Shown piece by piece: positions 1-6,148 of a stretch of DNA of 6,316 nt. Position 1 is the stretch's first letter. Each line of letters starts with the position of its first letter. Location of the stretch: contig AXYY01000093.1 of the NCBI GenBank assembly GCA_000485475.1, positions 1 through 6,316 of the forward strand, written 5' to 3'. A program made the translations under genes and the position numbers. The notes below the pieces were generated by a model, which worked only from the letters and a program-made list of their open reading frames with translations, did no database searches and was not told the DNA's origin. This DNA is from Candidatus Ancillula trichonymphae ImTpAt (GTDB taxonomy: Bacteria; Actinomycetota; Actinomycetes; Actinomycetales; Bifidobacteriaceae).

Positions 1-26
1 TAGACGACACTGGCACAATGCTTGTT

Positions 27-34
27 GGAAGAGG
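27..34 (+). promoter_or_regulatory. Ribosome binding site of the RecB-like gene
   Basis: GGAAGAGG lies 5 bases before ATG at 40 and favours that start over the in-frame TTG codons at 22 and 25. Confidence 0.6.
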
Positions 35-39
35 TTCAG

Positions 40-861
40 ATGAAGAAGATTACGCTTTCACCATCGAGGGTCAAGGACTTTCTACAGTGCCCGTTGATGT
101 ACAAGTTCAAAACTATTGATCTACTTCCGTTTCCCCCATCAATTGAGGCCATTAGGGGCACACATGTGCACCTTGTTCTTGAAAAACTCTACAACCTTGA
201 CACATCAAAACGTTCACTAGAAACTGCACTAGAACTTGTAACTTCTGCATTTGCTGAGGTTGTTGATGGGATTAAATCTGAAGATGCACTTACTATGCTT
301 GAGGAAACTCTTGATGATGCACAAAAAAAGGAGGAGTACTACAAACAAATCAACACATGTATTTCCAACTACTTCAAACTTGAGAATCCGAAGGTCTACG
401 AGCCAGTTGGACTGGAAACCTGGATTAGAACAACACTTGAGTGTAAAGACAGTGGAGAAATGGTTGAAGTTGGCGGAATTATTGACAGACTAGAAGTTGC
501 GAGGACTGGTGAGGTGCGTATTTCAGATTACAAAACTGGTAGTATGCCTGATCTCAGATTTCAAGATGACGCACTCTTCCAGATGTTTTTTTATGCACTA
601 GTTTACGCAAAGGAGCATGGTGGGAAGTTGCCCAGAATGGTCAAGTTGCTGTATTTGAAGGATGCAAACGTTATTGAGCGCGAACCGACTGTTCAGGACC
701 TGCAACAAACTGAAGAAGTAATTTTGTCAGTTTACGCACAGATCCAGGAGAATATGCAGTCCAAGTCTTGGAAACCGAAGAGCTCGCCGCTATGCGCTTG
801 GTGTGCATTTCAAATCAACTGTCCACTTTACGCAAGTGAATTATCTACACCTGATCCCTGA
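40..861 (+). CDS. RecB-like PD-(D/E)XK nuclease with predicted 4Fe-4S cluster
   Basis: A 273-residue protein of the PD-(D/E)XK exonuclease superfamily (RecB C-terminal / Cas4 / AddB type, PF12705-like), expected to cut DNA in the cytoplasm, probably in repair or recombination; its exact substrate is unknown. Visible in order: LSPSRV with the first cysteine (QCP) near residue 17; RGTHVH, the conserved His of motif I, near 40; GGIIDRLE with the acidic residue near 150; ISDYKTG, the D..K core, near 165; FQMFFYALVYA, the Q/Y helix, near 185; and CAWC...NCP at the C terminus. The four cysteines fit the Fe-S clasp of AddB and Cas4. I chose ATG at 40 because GGAAGAGG at 27-34 lies 5 bases upstream and the family start pattern begins here; a TTG at 22 is also in frame. 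It converges on the tRNA-Pro/ackA unit. No cas genes or helicase lie nearby, so a CRISPR or RecBCD role is not supported. Confidence 0.9.
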   Translation: MKKITLSPSRVKDFLQCPLMYKFKTIDLLPFPPSIEAIRGTHVHLVLEKLYNLDTSKRSLETALELVTSAFAEVVDGIKSEDALTMLEETLDDAQKKEEYYKQINTCISNYFKLENPKVYEPVGLETWIRTTLECKDSGEMVEVGGIIDRLEVARTGEVRISDYKTGSMPDLRFQDDALFQMFFYALVYAKEHGGKLPRMVKLLYLKDANVIEREPTVQDLQQTEEVILSVYAQIQENMQSKSWKPKSSPLCAWCAFQINCPLYASELSTPDP

Positions 862-891
862 GCCACGCTAGACTTTTGGTCGTGGTTACGG

Positions 892-1010
<119 letters not shown>

Positions 1011-1020
1011 AAAATCTCAA

Positions 1021-2238
1021 CTACCCGCGTAGTCTCACAGTATCTCTAGCAATCATCAACTCCTCCTCAGTTGGAATAACCAAAATCTTCACCTTGGAAT
1101 TTTCAGCTGTAATGTCAACGGTCCCCCTAGTATTATTCGCCACTTCATCAAGTTTAGCGCCAAGAATTGCTAAACGATCAACAACCAGTTTACGAACGGT
1201 ACTAGAATTTTCGCCAATTCCCGCAGTAAACGAAATTGCGTCCACATTTCTACCGCCTGCAACAACATCTGCAGCATACAGCGTGATGAAGTCGGCAATT
1301 CGCTTGATGAACATGTCAAATGCAACTACTGCTTGAGCGTGGTGCGGGTGCTTGCCATCGGCGACAGCTTCTTCAACATCACGCATATCGTTGCTGAAAC
1401 CAGTTGCTGCAAGCATACCAGACTGTTTCGTCACCAGGTCGCTCATACCATCTGCATCAAGTCCCTTAATTTTCTGCAAGTATGTTATAACAGTTGGATC
1501 AATGTCACCAGTGCGCGTCCCCATAATCAATCCACCAGTTGGCGTAAACCCCATCGAAGTATTCATGCTCTTACCCGCAACAACTTCGGTAATTGAAGCA
1601 CCGTTTCCTAAATGCGCAACGACAACACTAGTGTCACTGAGGTCCTTGCCAAGTACTTTAGCAGCCGCCTCTGAGACATACTTATGTGAAGTTCCATGCG
1701 CACCGTAGCGTCGAATCTTGTACTCGTCATAAAACTTGCGCTCGATTGGATAGAGGTAATTGACTTCAGGCATAGTTTGATGGAAGACAGTATCAAAAAC
1801 TAGCACTTGTGTTGCATTCGGCAGCACCTTCGAGAATGCACGCACACCCATGACATTTGCGGGATTATGCAGCGGAGCCAGCGAGTTCAAGCTTTCGATA
1901 ACCTCAAGATTTTCAGGTGTTGACAAAGCGGAGTCCTTGAAAAACTCACCACCTTGAACGACGCGATGACCCACACCTTTTATTTCTTCAACATCCGTTA
2001 CCGCTCCTGATTCAACAAGAACTTCAAGTAGTTTACCGATCGCCACCTCATGGTCAGGCATATTAAGTGACAACTTCACTCTTTCACCACCAGCCTTCTT
2101 GTAGCTGAACTCGCCTTCACCAGATCCAGTTATACGATCCGCCGCACCCTGGAAAAGTTCGACTTCTTCTGGCATTGTAAACAACTTGAGCTTCAACGAG
2201 GACGAACCTGCATTGACTGCTAATATCTTCTCCGACAT
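1021..2238 (-). CDS. ackA: Acetate kinase
   Basis: A 405-residue cytoplasmic acetate kinase, which interconverts acetyl phosphate + ADP and acetate + ATP: the ATP-yielding end of the Pta-AckA or phosphoketolase routes. Family motifs in order: VNAGSSSLK near residue 8 (with the active-site Asn), GHRVVQGGEFF near 90, LHNPANV near 120, VFDTVFHQTMP near 145, RRYGAHGTSH near 175 (many homologues have F where this has A), HLGNGASI and the phosphate-loop-like GLIMGTRTGDIDP near 205-240, FTAGIGENS near 335, and PTEEELMIA at the end. Length is normal. ATG at 2238 is chosen over the adjacent TTG at 2241 because AAGGAG ends 5 bases upstream. It has its own promoter. No pta is adjacent, so acetyl phosphate must come from an enzyme encoded elsewhere. 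Confidence 0.97.
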   Translation of the reverse strand: MSEKILAVNAGSSSLKLKLFTMPEEVELFQGAADRITGSGEGEFSYKKAGGERVKLSLNMPDHEVAIGKLLEVLVESGAVTDVEEIKGVGHRVVQGGEFFKDSALSTPENLEVIESLNSLAPLHNPANVMGVRAFSKVLPNATQVLVFDTVFHQTMPEVNYLYPIERKFYDEYKIRRYGAHGTSHKYVSEAAAKVLGKDLSDTSVVVAHLGNGASITEVVAGKSMNTSMGFTPTGGLIMGTRTGDIDPTVITYLQKIKGLDADGMSDLVTKQSGMLAATGFSNDMRDVEEAVADGKHPHHAQAVVAFDMFIKRIADFITLYAADVVAGGRNVDAISFTAGIGENSSTVRKLVVDRLAILGAKLDEVANNTRGTVDITAENSKVKILVIPTEEELMIARDTVRLRG

Positions 2239-2243
2239 CAATA

Positions 2244-2249
2244 CTCCTT
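2244..2249 (-). promoter_or_regulatory. Ribosome binding site of ackA
   Basis: AAGGAG on the minus strand, 5 bases before the ATG at 2238. It decides between that ATG and the TTG immediately upstream. ackA thus has a conventional leader, unlike proS. Confidence 0.8.
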
Positions 2250-2264
2250 AAAAATACTTCTATT

Positions 2265-2279
2265 TTTATTATAGCACAA
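2265..2279 (-). promoter_or_regulatory. Extended -10 promoter of ackA
   Basis: On the minus strand TTGTGCTATAATAAA contains a perfect TATAAT (2268-2273) preceded by TGC, an extended -10. Transcription would start near 2261, giving a leader of about 23 bases that carries the ackA Shine-Dalgarno. No clear TTGACA-like -35 box is seen. The same 15-base pattern occurs at the proS and mltG promoters. Confidence 0.75.
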
Positions 2280-2305
2280 GCAGCCCAAAGAGGAGTTGCA
2301 TTTCG

Positions 2306-2324
2306 CATTTCGCTTTGCGGAATG
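2306..2324. repeat. Hairpin repeat, copy 1 of the GCGGAAT family
   Basis: CATTTCGC (2306-2313) pairs with GCGGAATG (2317-2324) around a TTT loop: eight pairs including one G-U. Confidence 0.6.
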
Positions 2325-2339
2325 TCGTTTTAGCCGTAC

Positions 2340-2356
2340 TCCGCTTGCGGAATGCC
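2340..2356. repeat. Hairpin repeat, copy 2 of the GCGGAAT family
   Basis: TCCG (2340-2343) pairs with CGGA (2348-2351) around CTTG. The right side, CTTGCGGAATGCC, repeats copy 1 (CTTTGCGGAATGTC) almost exactly, so the two are homologous or selected for the same shape. Confidence 0.5.
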
Positions 2357-2388
2357 ATTGTCTTGCGCGCCTGCGCGAATCTAGCAGA

Positions 2389-2406
2389 GTTTCACTTTTG
2401 TGAAAC
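2389..2406. repeat. Perfect 7-bp hairpin
   Basis: GTTTCAC (2389-2395) and GTGAAAC (2400-2406) pair perfectly around TTTT. No U-run follows in either direction, so a plain intrinsic terminator is unlikely. Confidence 0.65.
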
Positions 2407-2426
2407 ACCATCTATTGCGCAGCCCG

Positions 2427-2471
2427 CACAAATTTATGCAGACCTTTTTTTGAAGAAAAGGGCAATTTGTG
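2427..2471. repeat. Nested two-tier hairpin
   Basis: An outer stem CACAAATT (2427-2434) / AATTTGTG (2464-2471), 8 perfect pairs, encloses an inner stem CCTTTT (2443-2444 plus four Ts) / AAAAGG (2456-2461). This is the largest structure in the spacer and the best candidate for an RNA 3' end or a protein-binding dyad, although no U-tract follows. Confidence 0.55.
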
Positions 2472-2498
2472 TGCGCGCACCTACGCATGTTTGATTTT

Positions 2499-2515
2499 AT
2501 TCCACTTTGCGGAAT
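2499..2515. repeat. Hairpin repeat, copy 3 of the GCGGAAT family
   Basis: ATTCC (2499-2503) pairs with GGAAT (2511-2515), then an A/C mismatch and one C-G pair close a TTT loop. The right side CTTTGCGGAATT matches copy 1. Confidence 0.55.
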
Positions 2516-2539
2516 TCTGTTTGTGCGCGATTAAATTGA

Positions 2540-2572
2540 GTTCTGCGGCATAGAACGCTGCTTTTGCGGAGC
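2540..2572. repeat. Two adjoining short hairpins
   Basis: GTTCT (2540-2544) pairs with AGAAC (2552-2556). Immediately after, GCTGC-TTTT-GCGGAGC (2557-2572) forms a bulged stem whose right side, CTTTTGCGGAGC, resembles the GCGGAAT family. Confidence 0.4.
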
Positions 2573-2623
2573 AAACTCCACTGTGCGCGTATCCCCCCAT
2601 TCAGAGTGAGTCGTAAAGTGCAG

Positions 2624-3106
2624 TTACGCATTCAGTACAACAAACTCGCGTACCTGATTTCGCTCAAGGTCCGGATTTTCATCTAAAAGTCGCATTTTGA
2701 TGACCTGTCGACTCTTCGGAGTCAAGATACCAACAAACCACTAGACCTGCATCTTCTCTTGCGCTCAGGACGCTGTCAGCAAATCCAGTGGTAGAAATTG
2801 CGTAATCTGTATCAAAAAGTTTGCGTACACCGAACGCCATCTGATATGCAATTTCCTCGTCGACTGAACCGCGAGTGACCAAGAGATTCCATTCAACATC
2901 AAGAATTTTATGCTTCATCTTGTTCGTGTACGCGACGACACCGCCAGTAAAATACCTCGGTGCCCCACTAGTTGAAACAATGTTGTCCGCAAGTGTGCAC
3001 TTCCAGTAATTGATTCTGTAACCGCAAGTTTGTAGTTATTCTCTTCCAACTTCTTGCCTAGTAACTTTGAAATTTCAACTCGCTCTAATCTCAGTCCTTC
3101 TAGCAT
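2624..3106 (-). pseudogene. cinA: CinA C-terminal-domain protein (PncC-type nicotinamide-nucleotide amidase), broken by two frameshifts
   Basis: The reading runs through three frames. Frame A (from ATG 3106) encodes the start through KLAVTESITGS, the conserved E-S-x-T-G signature. Frame B carries STSGAPRYFTGGVVAY, then MKHKILDV, RGSVDEEIA and AISTTGFAD. Frame C carries WFVGILTPKSRQVIKMRLL and ends at TAA 2624-2626. The first shift is best explained by an extra CA in GCACACTT near 2993-2998, the second by one extra base near 2738-2746. Together they add 3 bases, so frames A and C are the same. With both corrected the protein would be 159 residues, normal for the stand-alone amidase of actinobacteria, which turns NMN into NaMN + ammonia; it lacks the N-terminal MoCF domain of long CinA. 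Its Shine-Dalgarno GGAGG (3113-3117) lies in the end of pgsA, 6 bases before the ATG. The usual G-P after TTGxA is absent. Decay looks recent; sequencing error is possible. Confidence 0.88.
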
Positions 3107-3109
3107 TTA

Positions 3110-3673
3110 TTACCTCCATTTACTGTGTATAATATACTGTATAGCTGAAATATATGTCAAAATAGTAGCGAATAATATTAAAATCCACGCTAAATATGTA
3201 AGAACTGGTGGTAGTAATTCAATTGGCGCAACGAAAAATCCCAAAGCTACCAGTTGCATAACTGTCTTGTATTTACCAATTCTCGAAGCAGCAATTACAA
3301 CTTTATACCGCCGTATCACAACAACTCTGTAGACAGTAATAAAGGCTTCTCGAAGCAAAATAAGTGTGGCGAACAAAATGAGCTCATGATTAAAAATGCA
3401 CAACACGAAAAGTACACCAGTTAAAAACAACTTGTCAGCAAGAGGATCCAGAAACTTGCCGAAATTCGTAACTGCGGACCGTTTTCGCGCTATGTGCCCA
3501 TCAAAAACATCTAGTAGACTAATCGCCGCGAACAGCAAAACGCAAACAATTCCACCAGTTATGCCATGCGGATGATTCTCGTACTTCTCAAAAAACAGTA
3601 GACAAACAAAAGGAACTGCTAAAACTACGCGCAAAATAGTCAAGAAATTCGCAATTGTAATGTTGTCCTTCAT
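3110..3673 (-). CDS. pgsA: CDP-diacylglycerol-glycerol-3-phosphate 3-phosphatidyltransferase (PGP synthase)
   Basis: A 187-residue integral membrane enzyme of the CDP-alcohol phosphatidyltransferase family. It joins CDP-diacylglycerol and glycerol 3-phosphate to phosphatidylglycerol phosphate plus CMP, the committed step toward phosphatidylglycerol and cardiolipin. The full signature D-G-x2-A-R-x8-G-x3-D-x3-D is present near residues 58-80 (DGHIAR, then FGKFLDPLAD). Several hydrophobic segments are visible: residues about 8-28 (LTILRVVLAVPFVCLLFF), 35-55, 85-105, 130-150 and 155-175. The N terminus MKDNITIANFLTILR is typical of PgsA. Its ATG lies inside the stop of the GNAT gene (ATGA overlap), so translation is probably coupled; GGGG lies about 9 bases upstream. 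The following cinA is the usual actinobacterial neighbour. Another CDP-alcohol transferase activity cannot be fully excluded, but length and neighbours favour PgsA. Confidence 0.92.
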   Translation of the reverse strand: MKDNITIANFLTILRVVLAVPFVCLLFFEKYENHPHGITGGIVCVLLFAAISLLDVFDGHIARKRSAVTNFGKFLDPLADKLFLTGVLFVLCIFNHELILFATLILLREAFITVYRVVVIRRYKVVIAASRIGKYKTVMQLVALGFFVAPIELLPPVLTYLAWILILFATILTYISAIQYIIHSKWR

Positions 3674-4251
3674 AAATATTCACCCCATGACGAGAACTGA
3701 TCAACATCAGTTGGTGCATAAACTGAATACAAATATTTGTAAGTTGTTCCGGTATCTCTGTGGATATATGGCTCTTTAGATTGCTTAACGCCCAAGAATT
3801 TGAAACCAGTCTTCCTAACAACACTTGCGGACGCAACATTCTCGGGCATGCACGCATAGTAGATCGCATTGATCTTCGTGAAATTCTGCTCGATGCTCCA
3901 CGCAACAACCGTTTGAATCGCCTCAGTAATGTAACCGTTTCCACGCGCTTTAGGCATACACCAAACTCCAAGCGAATCAAACTCTTGATCTTTGCGCAGT
4001 TCAACAATGCCCACAAACTCTCCAGTTGCCCGTAGTCGTCTCACGGCCCATCGTAAAACATCACCAACTTTCCAGCATTCCACAGAATTCTTGATGAAAT
4101 TCAATGCATCTTCACGCGCATACGGATACGGCAGCGTAGTCAAGTAGTAGACGGTCACATCGTCATTGCACGCAACAACTATATTTTCAACATCTCGCTC
4201 CAAAACCTCAGTCAGAAGCAAATTCTGACTTGACAACCGCACGAACTTCAT
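3670..4251 (-). CDS. GNAT-family N-acetyltransferase (RimJ/RimL-like)
   Basis: A 193-residue cytoplasmic acetyltransferase that would use acetyl-CoA; the acceptor (a protein N terminus, amino sugar or small amine) is unknown. Support: SLGVWCMPKARGNGYITEA near residues 95-112, with the R-G-x-G-Y acetyl-CoA pyrophosphate loop followed by a helix, then the family C-terminal motif NVASASVVRKTGFKFLG near 140-155 (N..S..V....GF). The layout matches Acetyltransf_3 (RimJ/RimL) proteins. A C-terminal tail of about 35 residues ends in SSWGEYL. Its ATG overlaps the proS stop (ATGA at 4251-4248), and its own stop overlaps the pgsA start in the same way, so it is the middle gene of a coupled operon. The context does not reveal the substrate. 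Confidence 0.85.
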   Translation of the reverse strand: MKFVRLSSQNLLLTEVLERDVENIVVACNDDVTVYYLTTLPYPYAREDALNFIKNSVECWKVGDVLRWAVRRLRATGEFVGIVELRKDQEFDSLGVWCMPKARGNGYITEAIQTVVAWSIEQNFTKINAIYYACMPENVASASVVRKTGFKFLGVKQSKEPYIHRDTGTTYKYLYSVYAPTDVDQFSSWGEYL

Positions 4252-6020
4252 CGTAAATCCTCAATATCTGCAAGCACTTCGTCAAGCAACACACTAGCTA
4301 AAACACTTCGTTTGGAGGAAGTCTGGCGTATTTGAATCTCCGCTTGACCTTCCACATCCGCATTTTCAAAACCCCTGCCAAATACAACTATCAGTGGGCA
4401 GCCAAGCAATCCTGCGTCCTTAAACTTAACGCCCGGAGAAGCCTTCCTCTCGTCCACAAAAACATCTACGCCCTTATCTGCGAGCCTAGATGCAAAATCC
4501 AGCGCCTCTTTTTGCACACTTTCATCCTTAGAAACTACAACCACATGCACAATTGCTGGTGCGACTGCCTTGGGCCAAACTAGACCGTCTTCATCATGGT
4601 AATTCTCCGCAAGTAATCCCAAAAGTCTAGTAACACCAATGCCATACGAACCCATGGTTGGCACAACTGTTCGTCCGTTCTCGTCTAGTATTTTTACATC
4701 CATCGCCTCAGTATACTTGCGCCCCAGTGCAAAGATGTGCCCAATTTCAACACCTCGCTGAATCTTAAAAGCACCAGATCCGTCACCCGCCAAGTCGCCC
4801 TCTTTTATGCACACCGCTCCAATTCTACGGCTATCTTCAACCTGAAAATCCCTACCAGCTGTTAAATTCAGGACATGTGAATCAACCGCATTAGTTCCTG
4901 CAATCCACGAAGACCCCAAATAGACCAGCGTGTCGAAGAAGTAGCGCACTTTCTTGCCAATTTCATCAGAGGGGCCAACAAATCCAGGAACAAGTTCAGG
5001 GTAACTCTTCAAATCTTCGGGCGTTGTTATTCTCACGGTCGCAGGGGCGAAGAACGCCTCAACGCGCTTCATGTCAAGTTCTCTATCCCCCGGTATGCAT
5101 ATTACTACAACTTCCACGCGCACTTTGCCCTCATTTTCGTTGTGCTCAAGCGTTAAGTAGACCGATTTTAACAACTTCTCGTAAGGGACGCTCAAGAACT
5201 CCGAAACCTCCTCAATTGTCTTCAAGTTGGGCGTATCCACAAGTTCTGAACTGGGAAGACTGTCGATTTCCTCAACAGTTAAATCTTGCCGACTGAGTAT
5301 TACAGCCGCCTCAACATTTGCCGCATATCCGCTAGGAGCAACTACGAACGTGTCCTCACCAACTGGAGTTGGACTTAAGAACTCCTCAGACATCGAACCG
5401 CCCATAGCACCAGAAACCGCTTTAACAATTCGGTATGGCAACTTTAAGCGAGTGAATATCTTCTCATAGGCCCCTCTTTGTGCGAAGTATGATTTTATCT
5501 GCTCCTCATCACTCAGGTCAAACGAATACGCATCCTTCATCACGAACTCACGACTCCGAATCACCCCTGCGCGAGGTCGCATTTCGTCGCGGTACTTGAT
5601 CTGAATCTGAAATAAACTAACTGGTAAGTCCTTGTAGGAGTTTAACAGATCCTTGACTATCAAAGTGAACATCTCCTCATGCGTTGGAGCCAGCAAATAA
5701 TCTTTTTGACGACGATCCTTCAGGCGAAAAATCTCATGTCCATACTCTGTCCACCGATTAGTAATCTCGTAGGGCTCACGCGGTAAAAGTGCAGGAAAAT
5801 GCAGTTCTTGACAACCGATGGCATGCATCTCCTCACGGATAATTTCCTCAATTTTTTTGCACACCATGAGCCCGAGCGGCAGCCACGCAAATATACCAGA
5901 AGAGATCTGGCGAGCATAGCCTGCACGTAGCAATAACTTATGACCTTCAACATCGGCTTCAGTAGGATCGTTTCGTAGTGTTCGCGTAAACAATTTGCTA
6001 AGTAATGTCACTTTTCCCAC
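4248..6020 (-). CDS. proS: Prolyl-tRNA synthetase (bacterial type, with editing domain)
   Basis: A 590-residue class II synthetase that charges tRNA-Pro with proline in the cytoplasm. In order: the N-terminal pattern SKLFTRTLRND and LLLRAGYARQISSGIFAWLP (motif 1 region, residues about 10-50); motif 2 with KYRDEMRPRAG and REFVMKDAYSFD near 140-170; an inserted YbaK-type editing domain from about 220 to 390, including YEKLLKSVYL with the conserved lysine; motif 3 GSYGIGVTRLLGL near 450; then the anticodon-binding domain with VFVDERKASPGVKFKDA. Length and domain order fit the bacterial three-domain form. The frame stays open upstream to 6089, but similarity begins near LLSKLF. GTG at 6020 sits exactly 6 bases after a TATAAT box, pointing to a leaderless mRNA; GTG at 6011 is the alternative. 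First gene of the proS-GNAT-pgsA-cinA cluster. Confidence 0.95.
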   Translation of the reverse strand: MGKVTLLSKLFTRTLRNDPTEADVEGHKLLLRAGYARQISSGIFAWLPLGLMVCKKIEEIIREEMHAIGCQELHFPALLPREPYEITNRWTEYGHEIFRLKDRRQKDYLLAPTHEEMFTLIVKDLLNSYKDLPVSLFQIQIKYRDEMRPRAGVIRSREFVMKDAYSFDLSDEEQIKSYFAQRGAYEKIFTRLKLPYRIVKAVSGAMGGSMSEEFLSPTPVGEDTFVVAPSGYAANVEAAVILSRQDLTVEEIDSLPSSELVDTPNLKTIEEVSEFLSVPYEKLLKSVYLTLEHNENEGKVRVEVVVICIPGDRELDMKRVEAFFAPATVRITTPEDLKSYPELVPGFVGPSDEIGKKVRYFFDTLVYLGSSWIAGTNAVDSHVLNLTAGRDFQVEDSRRIGAVCIKEGDLAGDGSGAFKIQRGVEIGHIFALGRKYTEAMDVKILDENGRTVVPTMGSYGIGVTRLLGLLAENYHDEDGLVWPKAVAPAIVHVVVVSKDESVQKEALDFASRLADKGVDVFVDERKASPGVKFKDAGLLGCPLIVVFGRGFENADVEGQAEIQIRQTSSKRSVLASVLLDEVLADIEDLR

Positions 6021-6023
6021 GTT

Positions 6024-6038
6024 TTTATTATACCACAA
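6024..6038 (-). promoter_or_regulatory. Extended -10 promoter of the proS operon, leaderless start
   Basis: On the minus strand TTGTGGTATAATAAA has a perfect TATAAT (6027-6032) preceded by TGG. Six bases separate the box from GTG at 6020, the distance at which transcription normally begins, so the start codon probably is the mRNA 5' end. No good -35 box is visible. Confidence 0.75.
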
Positions 6039-6078
6039 CCACCTACATTTTACGCTATTTTCACGCACAAGAATAAAA

Positions 6079-6093
6079 TTGTGGTACAATAAA
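6079..6093 (+). promoter_or_regulatory. Extended -10 promoter of the mltG-like gene, facing the proS promoter
   Basis: TTGTGGTACAATAAA, with a TACAAT -10 (6085-6090) preceded by TGG. It matches the proS promoter motif at 14 of 15 positions in inverted orientation. Seven bases separate the box from ATG at 6098, again fitting a leaderless start. Confidence 0.7.
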
Positions 6094-6097
6094 GTTG

Positions 6098-6148
6098 ATG
6101 CTTGAAGATGATAGTGTGTTCCCGCTTGATCAGGGGGGGAGAGGTTGA
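6098..6148 (+). CDS. Leaderless 16-codon ORF: frame-shifted N terminus of mltG, or leader peptide
   Basis: ATG at 6098 lies 7 bases after the -10 box. The ORF reads MLEDDSVFPLDQGGRG and stops at TGA 6146-6148. It enters a run of seven Gs (6133-6139) as CAG GGG GGG. One more G, or a -1 slip on this run, would join it to the mltG frame that follows. An acidic start before a basic juxtamembrane stretch is common in actinobacterial MltG proteins, which favours its being the true N terminus. Alternatively it is a short leader peptide whose stop overlaps the TTG start at 6145 (TTGA), coupling translation. The sequence alone does not decide. Confidence 0.45.
   Translation: MLEDDSVFPLDQGGRG

Larger units (their letters stand above)
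2280..2623. other. Non-coding spacer with a family of small hairpins
   Basis: No credible gene is seen in about 340 bases between the broken cinA and the ackA promoter. The spacer is packed with short dyads whose loops are T-rich on the plus strand (A-rich on the minus strand): 2306-2324, 2340-2351, 2389-2406, 2427-2471, 2499-2515, 2540-2556 and an imperfect one at 2557-2572. Several share the core CTTTGCGGAAT. TGTGCGCG recurs at 2470, 2522 and 2582. A 7-base tandem repeat, GCATTTC twice, sits at 2298-2311. Any terminator for the upstream operon would have to be here, but no stem is followed by a convincing run of Us in the minus direction. Confidence 0.6.

Noticed and set aside
3..119. An open frame giving DDTGTMLVGRGSDEEDY and ending in TGA at 117-119, possibly the end of an upstream gene
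   Set aside because: It would overlap the well-supported nuclease gene by about 80 bases, I recognise no family, and 38 open codons is not unusual by chance.
40..861. The nuclease as Cas4 of a CRISPR system
   Set aside because: No CRISPR repeats or other cas genes are in the window; the N-terminal pattern matches stand-alone actinobacterial RecB-family exonucleases.
863..885. CCACG/CGTGG stem after the nuclease as a rho-independent terminator
   Set aside because: The stem is only 5 bp with a 13-base loop and no T run follows.
2117..2308. Minus-strand ORF across the ackA start and promoter
   Set aside because: It overlaps the ackA coding region in another frame and the promoter; no recognisable protein.
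3122..3140. TATAAT-like box within the end of pgsA on the plus strand
   Set aside because: It lies inside a conserved coding region, is an AT-rich palindromic stretch, and no plus-strand gene follows.
6021..6089. Upstream extension of proS to a TTG at 6089
   Set aside because: The added residues do not look like ProRS, and the region contains both divergent promoters; GTG at 6020 or 6011 fits the family start far better.
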